A stretch of 64,000 nt of DNA from Acidovorax sp. NO-1 (GCF_000238595.1 NZ_AGTS01000077.1:62001-126000), one strand, 5' to 3'. Positions 36,248-49,128 are shown, numbered from the stretch's first letter. The notes: generated from the sequence alone by a model not told the origin. Translations and numbers: made by a program.

Positions 36248-37369
36248 ATGACCACCTTTGCCACTATCTCGAACTCCACCGCCCGCCGCGCCATCACCAT
36301 CCTGGGGGCGGGTCACATCGGCTTTGCGATGGCGCTCTTGCTGCAGCAGTCGGGCGACTACGACATCCTGGTGGCGGACCGTGATCCGGCCCGCTTGGCC
36401 GAGGTGGCGGCTTTGGGCATCTCCACCCGGTTGGTCACAGACGACGCGAGCCTGCAGGCCGCCATCGACCGTCGCTTTGCCGTGCTGAACGCATTGCCGT
36501 TCCATCGCGCTGTTCCCGTGGCCACGTTGTGCGCACGCGCAGGTGTGCATTATTTTGACCTGACCGAGGACGTGGCCAGCACCCAGGCCATCCGCGCGCT
36601 GGCCGCCAACGCCCCCAGCGTGCTCATGCCGCAGTGTGGCCTCGCCCCCGGCTTCATCGGCGTTGTGGGCAACGACCTGGCCCGGCGCTTTGACACCCTG
36701 AACACGCTGAGCATGCGGGTGGGGGCGCTGCCCCGCTACCCGCAGGGTGCCCTGCGCTACAACCTGACGTGGAGCACCGAGGGCCTCATCAACGAGTATT
36801 GCAACCCCTGCGAAGCCATTGTGGACGGCGTGCGCACCACGGTGCCCGCGCTGGAGGGGCTGGAAACCTTTGCGCTGGACGGCGTGGAGTACGAGGCCTT
36901 CAACACCTCGGGTGGGCTGGGCACGCTGACCGAAACGCTGGCAGGCAAGGCCCGGCAGGTGGACTACCAGTCCATCCGCTACCCCGGCCACAACGCCATC
37001 CTCAAGCTGCTGCTCAACGACCTGCGCCTGCGCGACCGGCGCGATCTTCTCAAGGACATTCTGGAAACCGCCATCCCCACCACGGACCAGGATGTGATCG
37101 TGGTGTTTGCCACCGCATCGGGCCTCAAGGGCGGGCGGCTGGTGCAGGACTCATACTCCGCCCGCATCATGGGCACTAAGCTGGCAGGGCACACGTTGAG
37201 CGCCATTCAGCTCACCACAGCCGCGGGCATCTGCACGGCGTTGGATCTGGTGGCAGCGGGGCGTTTGCCGCAGTGCGGCTTCGTGGGCCAGGAGTCCGTG
37301 GCACTTCCTGATTTCCTGGCGAACCGGTTTGGCGCCGCCTACGCCACCGAAGGAGAGCTGGTGCTTTGA
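36248..37369 (+). CDS. Saccharopine dehydrogenase-family oxidoreductase
   Basis: 373 aa. An N-terminal Rossmann domain starts ITILGAGHIGFAMALLLQQ (dinucleotide motif GAGHIG), followed by the family segment CGLAPGFIGVVGNDLARRF and the substrate domain with YNLTWSTEGLINEYCNP. This length and layout fit saccharopine dehydrogenase relatives such as L-lysine 6-dehydrogenase and lysine-pathway enzymes. The exact substrate is not readable. The Lrp regulator divergent from it supports an amino acid substrate. Confidence 0.85.
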   Translation: MTTFATISNSTARRAITILGAGHIGFAMALLLQQSGDYDILVADRDPARLAEVAALGISTRLVTDDASLQAAIDRRFAVLNALPFHRAVPVATLCARAGVHYFDLTEDVASTQAIRALAANAPSVLMPQCGLAPGFIGVVGNDLARRFDTLNTLSMRVGALPRYPQGALRYNLTWSTEGLINEYCNPCEAIVDGVRTTVPALEGLETFALDGVEYEAFNTSGGLGTLTETLAGKARQVDYQSIRYPGHNAILKLLLNDLRLRDRRDLLKDILETAIPTTDQDVIVVFATASGLKGGRLVQDSYSARIMGTKLAGHTLSAIQLTTAAGICTALDLVAAGRLPQCGFVGQESVALPDFLANRFGAAYATEGELVL

Positions 37370-37381
37370 ACGAGCCCGGTC

Positions 37382-39241
37382 TCAGCGCACCGGCTTCTGG
37401 TACATGCCTTCGATGGCTTCGGCAAAGTGCGCCATCAGGTTGTTGCGCTTGAGCTTGAGCGTGGGCGTCATGAAGGTGTTTTCAATCGTCCAAGGCGTTA
37501 GCGTCAGGTGCACCGTGCGCGGCACGGCATAGCGGGCAAAGCTGGCGGTGTTCTTTTCGATGCGCGCCAGCACGGCGCGGTGCACGCTGGGGTGGCTCAG
37601 GCTGTCAGCCGCCTGGGGGTTCAGGCCCAGGTCAGCGGCGAGCCGCTGCCACTCGCTCGGGTTCAGCACGGCCACACAGGCGATGAAGGGGCGGTTTTCG
37701 CCCACCACAAAGGCCTGCTCCAGCAGCGGGTCGGCCAGCAGGGCCAGTTCCAGGTCGCCCGGCGGGATCTTTTCGCCAGTGGATGTGACGATGATTTCCT
37801 TGATGCGGCCTTTGATGTAGATGCGGCCGTTCACGATGTCGGCCTGGTCGCCGGTGCCCAGCCAGCCGTCGGTGCTCAGGATGCGCGCGGTGTCTTCGAG
37901 GCGCTTCCAGTAGCCCTTCATCACGATGGGGCCGCGCACCTGCAGCTCGTGGTTGTCGCCGATGCGCACCTCCACGCCGGGCAGGGCCTTGCCCACGCAG
38001 GCGGGGTCGTTGTCGTCCAATGCGTTGACCGACACCACCGGTGCGGTCTCGGTCATGCCGTAGCCCTGGATCAGCGGCAGCCCCAGGCCCAGAAAACACT
38101 TGGCAATGGTGGGCGACAGCGGGGCGCCACCACTCACCGCCACGCGCACACGGCCGCCAAACTGGGCCAGCAAAGGCTTGGCCACCAGGGCCTGCAGCAC
38201 GGGCCAGGGCAGGGCGGCCATCCAGCCTGCGGCCTGGCTGCTGGCGTCCGGCGTGGGGGCAGCCAGCCCCTGGGCTGCACAAAACCGGGCCCAGCCCTTG
38301 TTCTGCGCGGCTTCGTACAGCTGCACCTTCCAGGGCGTGGGCGAGAGTTTTTCGAGCAGCTTGGCGTGGATGCGCTCGTAAATGCGCGGCACCGACACCA
38401 GCACCGTGGGGCGTATGGTTTTCAGGTCTTCGGCCAACTGGGCCACCGAGCGCGCATAGGCCACGCAACTGCCCGCTGCAATCGGAAGGTAATAGCCGCC
38501 CGTGCGCTCAAACGTGTGCGACAGCGGCAGGAAAGACAGGAACACGTCGTCCACCGTGGGTGCAATGCGCTCGAGCACCGCCTTCACGTCGCTGACCACG
38601 TTGCGGTGGGTCAACATCACGCCTTTGGGTTTGCCGGTGGTGCCTGAGGTGTAGACGATGGCGGCCAGGTCATCCTCACCCGGTGGCGTCCAGGTACGCA
38701 GCGCGGCCGCATGCTCCGCGCCGGAGAGCCACTGCGCCAGCGTACCGACCACAGGGCCATCGTCGCCAGTCGCAAGCGTCACCATAGCGGCTTCGTCGGC
38801 GTCAGTGACGACCACGGCGCGCAGGGCCGGGAACGGCGTGCCCACGGTGCGGATCTTTTCCCACTGCTCGGCCTGGCTCACGATCAGCATCGATGCCTCG
38901 CAGTCCGCCAGGATGTAGGCGATGCTGCCGGGGTTGTCGATGGCGTGCAGCGGCACGGGCACGCCACAAGTGGCCAGCGTGGCCTGGTCGGCGCACATGG
39001 CGTGGAGGCCGTTGGGCAGCAAGATGGCCACGCGGGCTGCCCGGGGCAACTGCATGGCTGCCAGGGCCTGGGCCCACGTGCTCACACGCTCTGCGGTTTG
39101 TGCCCAGGTAAGGCTGGCCCATGCCTGGCGGGCGGGATCAAAAGCCCGGTAGGCCTCGGCATGGGGGGTACGCGCGGCGCGGTAGGCCAGGAGCTGGGGC
39201 AGCGTTTGCACGCTGGCGATATCGGCGGGGGTAGAAGTCAT
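37382..39241 (-). CDS. AMP-dependent long-chain acyl-CoA ligase
   Basis: 619 aa adenylate-forming enzyme. P-loop YTSGTTGKPKGVMLTHRN (about 196-213), the A5-like GYGMTETAPVVS, and the A7/A8 region with GWLGTGDQADI and IKGRIKEII are all intact, and the Lys near IPPGDLE can serve as the A10 region. It activates fatty acids, and may also accept long-chain or aromatic acids. Start ATG at 39241, with TTG at 39244 just upstream. It converges with the dehydrogenase; 12 bases separate their stops. Confidence 0.92.
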   Translation of the reverse strand: MTSTPADIASVQTLPQLLAYRAARTPHAEAYRAFDPARQAWASLTWAQTAERVSTWAQALAAMQLPRAARVAILLPNGLHAMCADQATLATCGVPVPLHAIDNPGSIAYILADCEASMLIVSQAEQWEKIRTVGTPFPALRAVVVTDADEAAMVTLATGDDGPVVGTLAQWLSGAEHAAALRTWTPPGEDDLAAIVYTSGTTGKPKGVMLTHRNVVSDVKAVLERIAPTVDDVFLSFLPLSHTFERTGGYYLPIAAGSCVAYARSVAQLAEDLKTIRPTVLVSVPRIYERIHAKLLEKLSPTPWKVQLYEAAQNKGWARFCAAQGLAAPTPDASSQAAGWMAALPWPVLQALVAKPLLAQFGGRVRVAVSGGAPLSPTIAKCFLGLGLPLIQGYGMTETAPVVSVNALDDNDPACVGKALPGVEVRIGDNHELQVRGPIVMKGYWKRLEDTARILSTDGWLGTGDQADIVNGRIYIKGRIKEIIVTSTGEKIPPGDLELALLADPLLEQAFVVGENRPFIACVAVLNPSEWQRLAADLGLNPQAADSLSHPSVHRAVLARIEKNTASFARYAVPRTVHLTLTPWTIENTFMTPTLKLKRNNLMAHFAEAIEGMYQKPVR

Positions 39242-39462
39242 CAAACTCGGCGGTAGAGGCTGCGGTGGCGAGCGGCGCCACGGCCTCGGTGGAAACCCGA
39301 AGGATGATAACGAGCGAAGCCGTGACCGGGCTGCGAGCGATCACCCCATGTGTTGCAAATGGTGCGTTCCTGTTTGCGGAATGATCGTGGTCGCACCGGT
39401 GCGGCTTGGCACGGCCTGGCTGAGACCGTAAACACGTTCTGACGCGTGCGGGTTGGACCTTT

Positions 39463-40098
39463 TCAGGTTGCCGCTTCCAGCCCTTGCGCAAAGTGCGCCT
39501 TCATCGCCTTCACCGTGGCCTTGGCGTCACGCGTGACCATCGCGGCCAGAATGGCGCGGTGTTCGCTCAAGGAATCTTCAATGCGCCCTTGTTTGAACAA
39601 GGAGTTGTGGCGGTTGAGCTTCATCACCTTGCGCAGGTCGGCCACCATCTGGCTGCGCCAGCGGTTGTCGGCCAGCTCCAGCAGCAGCATGTGAAAGCGC
39701 TCGTTGATGGCAAAGAACTTCTCGCGGTCGGCGGCTGCCGCTTCCAGCTCGGCGTGCAGATCCTGCAATTCTTTCAGTTGTTCAGGTGTGGCCGTGGTGG
39801 CCACCACGCCAGCGGCGTCGCTCTCCAGCAGGCTGAGCAGGTGGTACACGTCGCGCAGGTCTTTTTCGCTCATCTCCGTTACATAGGCGCCACGGCGCAC
39901 CTTCATCGTGACCAGGCCCTCTGCGGCCAGCACCTTCAAAGCCTCGCGCAAGGGGGTGCGGCTGATGCCGAATTCCTCGGCAATCTTGAGTTCGTCGATC
40001 CAGCTGCCTGGCTCCAGCTCGCGGCGGAAGATGCGCTGGCGCAATTGCTCGGCCACCTCTTCATACAGCGCGCGGGGAGTGAGGGTGAGGGCAGACAT
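39463..40098 (-). CDS. GntR family regulator (FCD domain)
   Basis: 211 aa. Winged helix-turn-helix at about 10-75 with LKIAEEFGISRTPLREALKVLAAEGLV, then an all-helical FCD ligand-binding domain with ERFHMLLLELADN and the metal-binding-type His in SLSEHRAIL. It is divergent from methylmalonyl-CoA mutase with 131 bases between starts. The intergenic part next to the regulator (about 40120-40155) is AT-rich (AATAATTATGAATGATG) and is the likely operator-promoter zone. It probably responds to a propionate or methylmalonate-pathway acyl-CoA or acid. Confidence 0.9.
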   Translation of the reverse strand: MSALTLTPRALYEEVAEQLRQRIFRRELEPGSWIDELKIAEEFGISRTPLREALKVLAAEGLVTMKVRRGAYVTEMSEKDLRDVYHLLSLLESDAAGVVATTATPEQLKELQDLHAELEAAAADREKFFAINERFHMLLLELADNRWRSQMVADLRKVMKLNRHNSLFKQGRIEDSLSEHRAILAAMVTRDAKATVKAMKAHFAQGLEAAT

Positions 40099-40229
40099 GG
40101 GTCGGATTGTAAGCTGCGAAGAATATTTTGAATCAATAATTATGAATGATGTAAACTCGCCGCCACATCGGGATTAGCCCGAGCGCCGTTCTGCGCCCAC
40201 ACACCGCCATCTTCGGAGAAGCCCTTGCC

Positions 40230-42401
<2,172 letters not shown>

Positions 42402-42425
42402 TGGAACGCATTTCCATAACCACAA

Positions 42426-42497
42426 CCGTTCGGGCTGAGCTTGTCGAAGCCGGGGCACTGACCTGTGCGGGCCTTCGACAGGCTCAGGCTGAACGGT
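42426..42497. repeat. Dispersed inverted repeat family C, copy 2
   Basis: Arms at 42426-42450 and 42471-42497, near reverse complements (CGGGCTGAGCTTGTCGAAGC and GCCTTCGACAGGCTCAGGC), separated by about 20 bases. It fills the gap between the mutase stop and the GIY-YIG start. Confidence 0.9.
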
Positions 42498-42562
42498 CGT
42501 GGCTGGTTCGGGCTGAAGAGTTTGATGCAATCAAGGGCCCGATCCAATTCAACGCCTGAAAC

Positions 42563-43978
42563 ATGCGCCCGTTTTACGTTTACATCCTGCGCTGCGCCGA
42601 CGGTTCTTACTACGTCGGCCACACCGATGACATGGAGCTGCGCATGCAGCAGCATCAAAACGGTGACGTGGGCTACACAGCGCTGCGAAAGCCCATAGAG
42701 CTTCTCTGGCAAGGTGAGTTTGAGACCCGCGAGGGCGCGCTGGCTTTCGAGCTGCAGGTCAAGGGCTGGTCGCGGGCTAAGAAGGAAGCATTGATTGCGG
42801 GGGATTGGGAACGAGTGCAAGAGTTGGCGCAGTCGCGCGGAAAATCCACCAGTGCACCCCGGCTTCGACTGGCTCAGCCCGAACGGGTGGGGGGAGACGA
42901 AGCCAGCACACCCCCAGCCGTTCGGGCTGAGCCTGTCGAAGGCTGGGTGAAAACTGTCCCAAACCTGCTCCAAGGAATCATTGGCCAGCCCGGCACTCTC
43001 CAGCGCCGCGCCATGTCCAAAGCCATCACGCTGCTCGAATCAACGCGGGTGGACCACCGCGCCCAGGCCGACGAGCTGCTGACCCAGCTGCTCCCGCACA
43101 CCGGCAAAGCCTTCCGCCTCGGCATCAGTGGCGTGCCCGGCGTGGGCAAATCCACCTTCATCGAAGCCCTGGGCCTGTACCTGATCGGCCAGGGCCACCG
43201 CGTGGCCGTGCTCACCATCGATCCGTCCAGCACCGTCTCGGGCGGATCCATCCTGGGCGACAAGACGCGCATGGAACACCTGTCGGTGCATGAAAAGGCC
43301 TACATCCGCCCCAGCCCGTCGAGCGGCACGCTGGGCGGCGTGGCCGAGAAGACGCGTGAAGCCATGCTGGTCTGCGAAGCCGCAGGCTACGACTTGGTCA
43401 TCGTCGAGACCGTAGGCGTGGGCCAGAGCGAGATTGCAGTGGCAGGCATGACGGACATGTTCGTGCTGATGCAGCTGCCCAACGCGGGCGACGACCTGCA
43501 GGCCATCAAGAAGGGCGTGATGGAGATTGCCGATCTGGTCGTCATCAACAAGGCCGACATCGACAAGAACGCCGCCACACGGGCGGAGGCGCAGATCACG
43601 TCGAGCCTGCGCCTGCTCAGCCAACACGGCAACCCCGAGAACGCCCACCACGACGAAACGCTGTGGCACCCGAAGGTCGTGCAAATGAGCGCGCTGCTGG
43701 GGCAGGGCGTAGACAGCTTCTGGGCCGCCGTCACGCAGTTCCGCCAGCTGCAAACCGCCAACGGCCGCCTGGCCACGCGGCGCGAGAAGCAGGCGCTGTC
43801 ATGGATGTGGGAGCGCATCGACGCGGGCCTCAAGCTCGCGTTTCGCCAGCATCCAGAGGTCAAAGCGTTGCTGCCGCAAATGCAGGCCGATGTGGCCGCG
43901 GGGCGCATCGCGGCATCGACTGCAGCACGAAATCTGCTGCTGGCGCAATCCAATCATGCGCCAGCAGCTATCAAATAA
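42563..43978 (+). CDS. meaB: GIY-YIG nuclease domain joined in frame to MeaB GTPase
   Basis: One uninterrupted frame of 471 aa. Residues 1-95 are a GIY-YIG domain of the small YhbQ type ([20 protein letters not shown], then the conserved Arg and Glu). Residues about 100-128 are read from inverted repeat C. Residues about 129-471 are a full Mea[19 protein letters not shown] (Walker A), [28 protein letters not shown] and NKADIDKN. MeaB protects and reloads methylmalonyl-CoA mutase in a GTP-dependent way. An internal GTG at 42947 gives a 343-residue MeaB of normal length with GAAGG four bases upstream, so MeaB may be made separately. The last codons overlap a repeat B-like end. Confidence 0.85.
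   Translation: MRPFYVYILRCADGSYYVGHTDDMELRMQQHQNGDVGYTALRKPIELLWQGEFETREGALAFELQVKGWSRAKKEALIAGDWERVQELAQSRGKSTSAPRLRLAQPERVGGDEASTPPAVRAEPVEGWVKTVPNLLQGIIGQPGTLQRRAMSKAITLLESTRVDHRAQADELLTQLLPHTGKAFRLGISGVPGVGKSTFIEALGLYLIGQGHRVAVLTIDPSSTVSGGSILGDKTRMEHLSVHEKAYIRPSPSSGTLGGVAEKTREAMLVCEAAGYDLVIVETVGVGQSEIAVAGMTDMFVLMQLPNAGDDLQAIKKGVMEIADLVVINKADIDKNAATRAEAQITSSLRLLSQHGNPENAHHDETLWHPKVVQMSALLGQGVDSFWAAVTQFRQLQTANGRLATRREKQALSWMWERIDAGLKLAFRQHPEVKALLPQMQADVAAGRIAASTAARNLLLAQSNHAPAAIK
42860..42943. repeat. Dispersed inverted repeat family C, copy 3 (inside coding frame)
   Basis: Arms at 42860-42886 and 42918-42943 in the opposite order to copies 1 and 2 (CTTCGACTGGCTCAGCCCG first, then CGGGCTGAGCCTGTCGAAG), with a 31-base loop. 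It lies exactly between the GIY-YIG domain and MeaB and contains no stop in their frame. Confidence 0.9.
43937..43976 (-). repeat. Partial repeat B-like hairpin at the meaB end
   Basis: CTGCTGGCGC (43937-43946) pairs with GCGCCAGCAG (43959-43968), followed by the reverse-orientation repeat B ending CTATCAAAT. The hairpin includes the last codons and stop of meaB (APAAIK then TAA). Confidence 0.6.
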
Positions 43979-44013
43979 ATAGTAGACACAACCCCATTCA
44001 CCAAAGGACGACC

Positions 44014-45546
<1,533 letters not shown>

Positions 45547-45567
45547 GCAGGGCATCGGCAGCAGGCA

Positions 45568-46023
45568 ATGGCACAGATCCGCGCGTTCTTCCCATCCAGA
45601 GTGGACTCATGGCTTGTTGCCATCGGCCCGCTCGCGGCATTGACGGCAGCAACCGCAGTAGCAGGGCTTGCGGGGCCGTTCGTGCTGAACTCTGGTGGCA
45701 CGCCACCGATGCTTGCGCTGTTGGCGGTCATCGTGGCCCTTACGCTGCTGCTGCCGCTGTGGTTGGTACTGGACACCAACTACACACTCACGGCGGACGA
45801 TCTGCTGATTCGCAGTGGTCCGTTTCGCTGGCGCATTGTGCTGGGCGATGTACGCGAGGTCTCGCCATCGCGCAGTTGGATTTCGTCGCCTGCGCTGTCG
45901 CTCGACCGCTTGAGCATTCGCTATGGGGCAGACCGAAGCATTTTGGTGTCGCCGCGTGAGAAGCAGCGCTTCATTGACGCTTTGCGCCAGCGCTGTCCTT
46001 CCGTCTTAGTTACTGGTTTTTGA
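45568..46023 (+). CDS. Membrane protein with PH-like domain (YyaB type)
   Basis: 151 aa. Two hydrophobic segments (about 16-38 and 47-67), then a bacterial PH-like beta-rich domain (about 70-150) with LDTNYTLTADDLLIRSGPFRWRI, VREVSPSRSW and LSIRYGADRSILVSPREKQRFIDAL (seen as ILVSPREKQRFIDAL). The family is widespread and of unknown function. Its gene lies between the two carboxylase subunits: 21 bases after pccB and ending inside the run-up to pccA, so it is almost certainly co-transcribed with them. A link to the carboxylase or to membrane homeostasis is a guess. Confidence 0.8.
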   Translation: MAQIRAFFPSRVDSWLVAIGPLAALTAATAVAGLAGPFVLNSGGTPPMLALLAVIVALTLLLPLWLVLDTNYTLTADDLLIRSGPFRWRIVLGDVREVSPSRSWISSPALSLDRLSIRYGADRSILVSPREKQRFIDALRQRCPSVLVTGF

Positions 46024-46046
46024 AATTTCCTTTTGAGGAACTTGTT

Positions 46047-48095
46047 ATGTTCACCAAAATCCTGATCGCCAACCGTGGCGAAATCGCCTGCCGAGTGATT
46101 GCAACGGCCAAGAAAATGGGCATCGCCACCGTCGCCGTCTATTCCGACGCCGACAAGGAAGCCCGGCACGTCAAGCTGGCCGACGAGGCCGTGCACATTG
46201 GTGCCGCGCCCTCGCGCGAGTCGTACCTGCTGGCCGACAAAATCATCGCTGCCTGCAAGCAGACTGGCGCGCAGGCCGTGCACCCCGGCTACGGCTTCCT
46301 CTCGGAAAACGAAGCTTTTTCCAAGCGCTGCGAAGACGAGGGCATTGCGTTCATCGGCCCCAAGGCGCATTCCATTGCGGCCATGGGCGACAAGATCGCG
46401 TCCAAGAAGCTGGCCAACGAGGCCAAGGTCAACACGATTCCTGGCTACAACGACGCCATCGCTGGCCCTGAGCAGGCGGTGGAGATCGCCAAGGGCATTG
46501 GCTACCCCGTGATGATCAAGGCCTCGGCCGGGGGCGGCGGCAAGGGTCTGCGCGTGGCGTTCAACGACAAGGAAGCGTTTGAAGGCTTCGCTAGCTGCCA
46601 GAACGAAGCTCGCAACAGCTTTGGCGACGACCGCATCTTCATCGAGAAGTTTGTGCAGGAGCCGCGCCACATCGAGATCCAGATCCTGGGCGACAGCCAC
46701 GGCAACGTGATCTACCTAAACGAGCGCGAGTGCTCCATCCAGCGCCGCCACCAGAAGGTGATTGAAGAGGCGCCATCGCCCTTCATCTCTGACGCCACGC
46801 GCAAGGCCATGGGCGAGCAGGCCGTGCAGCTGGCAAAGGCCGTGAAGTACCAGAGCGCGGGCACGGTGGAGTTCGTGGTCGGCAAGGACCAGGACTTTTA
46901 CTTTCTGGAGATGAACACCCGCCTGCAGGTGGAGCACCCGGTGACGGAATGCATCACCGGCCTGGACCTGGTGGAGCTGATGATCCGCGTGGCGGCGGGC
47001 GAGAAGCTGCCCCTGACGCAAGCCGATGTGAAGCGCGACGGCTGGGCCATAGAGTGCCGCATCAACGCCGAAGACCCGTTCCGCAACTTTTTGCCGTCCA
47101 CCGGCCGTCTGGTGCGCTTTCAGCCGCCAGAGGAATCCATGTTCCAGTCCGATACGACCAAAAAATGGGGCGTGCGGGTGGACACGGGCGTGTATGAGGG
47201 CGGCGAGATCCCCATGTACTACGACTCGATGATTGCCAAGCTCATCGTGCACGGCACCGACCGCAACGACGCCATTGCCAAGATGCGCGCGGCGCTGAAC
47301 GGCTTTGTGATTCGTGGCATCAGCAGCAACATCCCGTTCCAGGCGGCGCTGCTGGCGCACCCCAAATTCGTGACGGGCGACTTCAACACCGGCTTCATCG
47401 CCGAGAACTACGGCAAGGGCTTTCACGCCGAAGACGTGCCGCACAGCGACCCGCTGTTCCTGGTGGCCCTGGCGGCCTTCATGCACCGCCGGTACCGCGC
47501 ACGCGCCTCGGGCATCAGCGGGCAGCTGGCCGGGCATGAGGTGAAGGTGGGCGAGCAGTTTGTGGTGGTGACGCTGGGCGCCGAAGGGCAGAACCAGCAC
47601 CACGAAGTGACGGTGTCCGACTTTGAAGACAAATCGGGCTCCAGCGCTGTACTGGTGGGCGGTACCAGCTATCAGATCAGTAGCAACGCCACGCTGGGCC
47701 AGATCCGCGTGCAGGGCGCGTGCAACGGCCAGGGCTTCACGGCCCAGGTGGAGCGCGGTGTGGGCAAGAACCCGCTGGCGCTGCGCATTGCGCACAACGG
47801 CACGCAGGTGGACACACTGGTGCTGTCGCCCCTGGGCGCGCGCCTGCACAAGCTCATGCCCTTCAAGGCGCCGCCAGATCTGTCCAAGTTCCTGCTCTCG
47901 CCCATGCCCGGCCTGCTGGTGGACGTGGCGGTGCAGCCTGGCCAGAAGGTGCAGGCAGGTGAAAAGCTGGCGGTGATCGAGGCCATGAAGATGGAGAACA
48001 TCCTCTTTGCCGCGCAGGACGGCGTGGTGGGCAAGATCACGGCGGGCAAGGGCGAATCACTCTCGGTGGACCAGATCATTCTGGAATTCCAGTGA
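46047..48095 (+). CDS. pccA: Propionyl-CoA carboxylase alpha chain (biotin carboxylase/BCCP)
   Basis: 682 aa. Biotin carboxylase domain (1-450: KILIANRGEIACRVIATAKKMG, VMIKASAGGGGKGLRVAFN, FLEMNTRLQVEHPVTE), a PCC BT-like linker, and a C-terminal biotinyl domain with the biotin Lys in EAMKMEN. ATP-dependent carboxylation of biotin for the PccB step. ATG at 46047 with GAGG eight bases upstream is chosen; a longer frame overlaps the previous gene. Followed by a terminator at 48139-48161. Biotin synthase is encoded 1 kb further on. Confidence 0.96.
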   Translation: MFTKILIANRGEIACRVIATAKKMGIATVAVYSDADKEARHVKLADEAVHIGAAPSRESYLLADKIIAACKQTGAQAVHPGYGFLSENEAFSKRCEDEGIAFIGPKAHSIAAMGDKIASKKLANEAKVNTIPGYNDAIAGPEQAVEIAKGIGYPVMIKASAGGGGKGLRVAFNDKEAFEGFASCQNEARNSFGDDRIFIEKFVQEPRHIEIQILGDSHGNVIYLNERECSIQRRHQKVIEEAPSPFISDATRKAMGEQAVQLAKAVKYQSAGTVEFVVGKDQDFYFLEMNTRLQVEHPVTECITGLDLVELMIRVAAGEKLPLTQADVKRDGWAIECRINAEDPFRNFLPSTGRLVRFQPPEESMFQSDTTKKWGVRVDTGVYEGGEIPMYYDSMIAKLIVHGTDRNDAIAKMRAALNGFVIRGISSNIPFQAALLAHPKFVTGDFNTGFIAENYGKGFHAEDVPHSDPLFLVALAAFMHRRYRARASGISGQLAGHEVKVGEQFVVVTLGAEGQNQHHEVTVSDFEDKSGSSAVLVGGTSYQISSNATLGQIRVQGACNGQGFTAQVERGVGKNPLALRIAHNGTQVDTLVLSPLGARLHKLMPFKAPPDLSKFLLSPMPGLLVDVAVQPGQKVQAGEKLAVIEAMKMENILFAAQDGVVGKITAGKGESLSVDQIILEFQ

Positions 48096-48138
48096 TCTGC
48101 CGCCTGGTTCGTTGACTTGTTGTCGCTAACCCATCCAG

Positions 48139-48161
48139 AGGGGCCTTGCGCCCCTTTTTTT
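48139..48161 (+). terminator. Rho-independent terminator after pccA
   Basis: Stem AGGGGC / GCCCCT around a 5-base loop, then a run of seven T. It lies 43 bases after the pccA stop and upstream of repeat B and the epimerase-like gene. Confidence 0.9.
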
Positions 48162-48165
48162 AGCC

Positions 48166-48214
48166 TTTTTGGCCTCTGGCGCTTGAGGAGTAAGCGCTGG
48201 CAGCTATCAAATAT
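48166..48214 (-). repeat. Dispersed repeat family B
   Basis: Reverse-orientation copy: TTTGGCCTCTGGCGCTT, loop, TAAGCGCTGGCAGCTATC. It ends ten bases before the ATG of the epimerase-like gene. Confidence 0.85.
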
Positions 48215-48223
48215 GGAGCATTC

Positions 48224-48694
48224 ATGAGCACGACCCAACGCCCCTTCAAAGTGCTGGGCATCCAGCAGGTCGCCATTGGCGGCACCGACAAGCAACGCAT
48301 GAAGACCTTGTGGGTGGACATGCTGGGCCTGGAACAGACCGGCACCTTCCAGAGCGAACGTGAGAACGTCGATGAAGACATCCTGGCCATGGGCAAAGGG
48401 GCCTTCAAGGTGGAGGTGGACATCATGCAGCCGCTGGACATCGACAAGAAGCCCGCCGTGCACACCACGCCGCTCAACCACATTGGCCTGTGGATCGATG
48501 ACCTGCCCAGGGCGGTGGAATGGCTCACTGCCAAGGGCGTGCGCTTTGCGTCTGGCGGCATCCGCAAGGGGGCTGCGGGGTATGACATCACCTTCTTGCA
48601 CCCCAAGAGCAACGACGAGTTTCCGATTGCAGGCGAAGGCGTGCTGATCGAACTGGTGCAGGCCCCGGCGGACGTCATTGCCGCCCTGGGCTGA
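48224..48694 (+). CDS. Methylmalonyl-CoA epimerase-like VOC protein
   Basis: 156 aa. It aligns with methylmalonyl-CoA epimerase at ITFLHPKS and GVLIELVQ near the C-terminus, and the second His (His86, LNHIGLW) and Glu143 metal ligands are kept. The first metal His of the family (IDHVA in the Propionibacterium enzyme, as I recall) is replaced by Gln (IQQVAI, Gln15). Its place after the carboxylase and mutase genes strongly suggests it handles the (S)/(R) methylmalonyl-CoA step. It is separated from pccA by a terminator, so it may have its own promoter. Confidence 0.8.
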   Translation: MSTTQRPFKVLGIQQVAIGGTDKQRMKTLWVDMLGLEQTGTFQSERENVDEDILAMGKGAFKVEVDIMQPLDIDKKPAVHTTPLNHIGLWIDDLPRAVEWLTAKGVRFASGGIRKGAAGYDITFLHPKSNDEFPIAGEGVLIELVQAPADVIAALG

Positions 48695-49128
48695 GTGTTC
48701 TGCTACACTTTGTCCGGCCAGCGCGCTTCAAGCCCCTCGGCAACAGCGCTTATCTCCCGACGGGGGCAGCTCACTAGCGCAGCAGTTAACTTCAGATGTC
48801 AGCTGGTTGCCAACGGGTGGTGCGTGCTGGCAGGCAGCGACATGCAATGGCCGCCAAATTTCTGGAAATGCCCGTCTTCTGCGCGCAAAAAAATTTGTAC
48901 TTCCGAGCCGTTACGCCCGCCGTTTTGTTGGCGCTTTTTGTGACCCCGCAGCGTGCGTTTGTGCCGTTTTCTCCTCCAGAATCCGCCCCAGCCGCTGCGC
49001 ACCCAGCCCGAACCCCATGGCGCGGCTGGCGCGTGCCGATGAACGATGACTAAGTAAGCAACCCTGGCCCACCGCTGGCATCCCGCCGCTGCAGGGCCAA
49101 TGCCTTGACTGTTGAAGGAACCCACCCG
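48695..49128. other. Long intergenic region before bioB
   Basis: 434 bases. No convincing gene: a small frame at 48796-49053 (85 codons) has a weak start and no family resemblance, though it contains one hydrophobic stretch (VTPAVLLALFV). A G/C-rich inverted element is seen around 48740-48790. The last part holds the GAAGGAA ribosome-binding site of bioB. No BirA-type operator or known riboswitch signature was recognised. Confidence 0.45.

Noticed and set aside
43663-44013. N-terminal extension of the propionyl-CoA carboxylase beta frame
   Set aside because: This part overlaps meaB in another frame and does not look like PccB; the ATG at 44014 has a good ribosome-binding site.
48695-48800. 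Possible cobalamin riboswitch (a minus-strand GCTGCCCCCG stretch resembles part of one)
   Set aside because: The rest of the B12 box and the long helical layout are missing, and the stretch reads on the wrong strand for bioB.
48796-49053. 85-codon frame before bioB
   Set aside because: No ribosome-binding site near its first ATG and no family resemblance; kept only as a note in the region entry.
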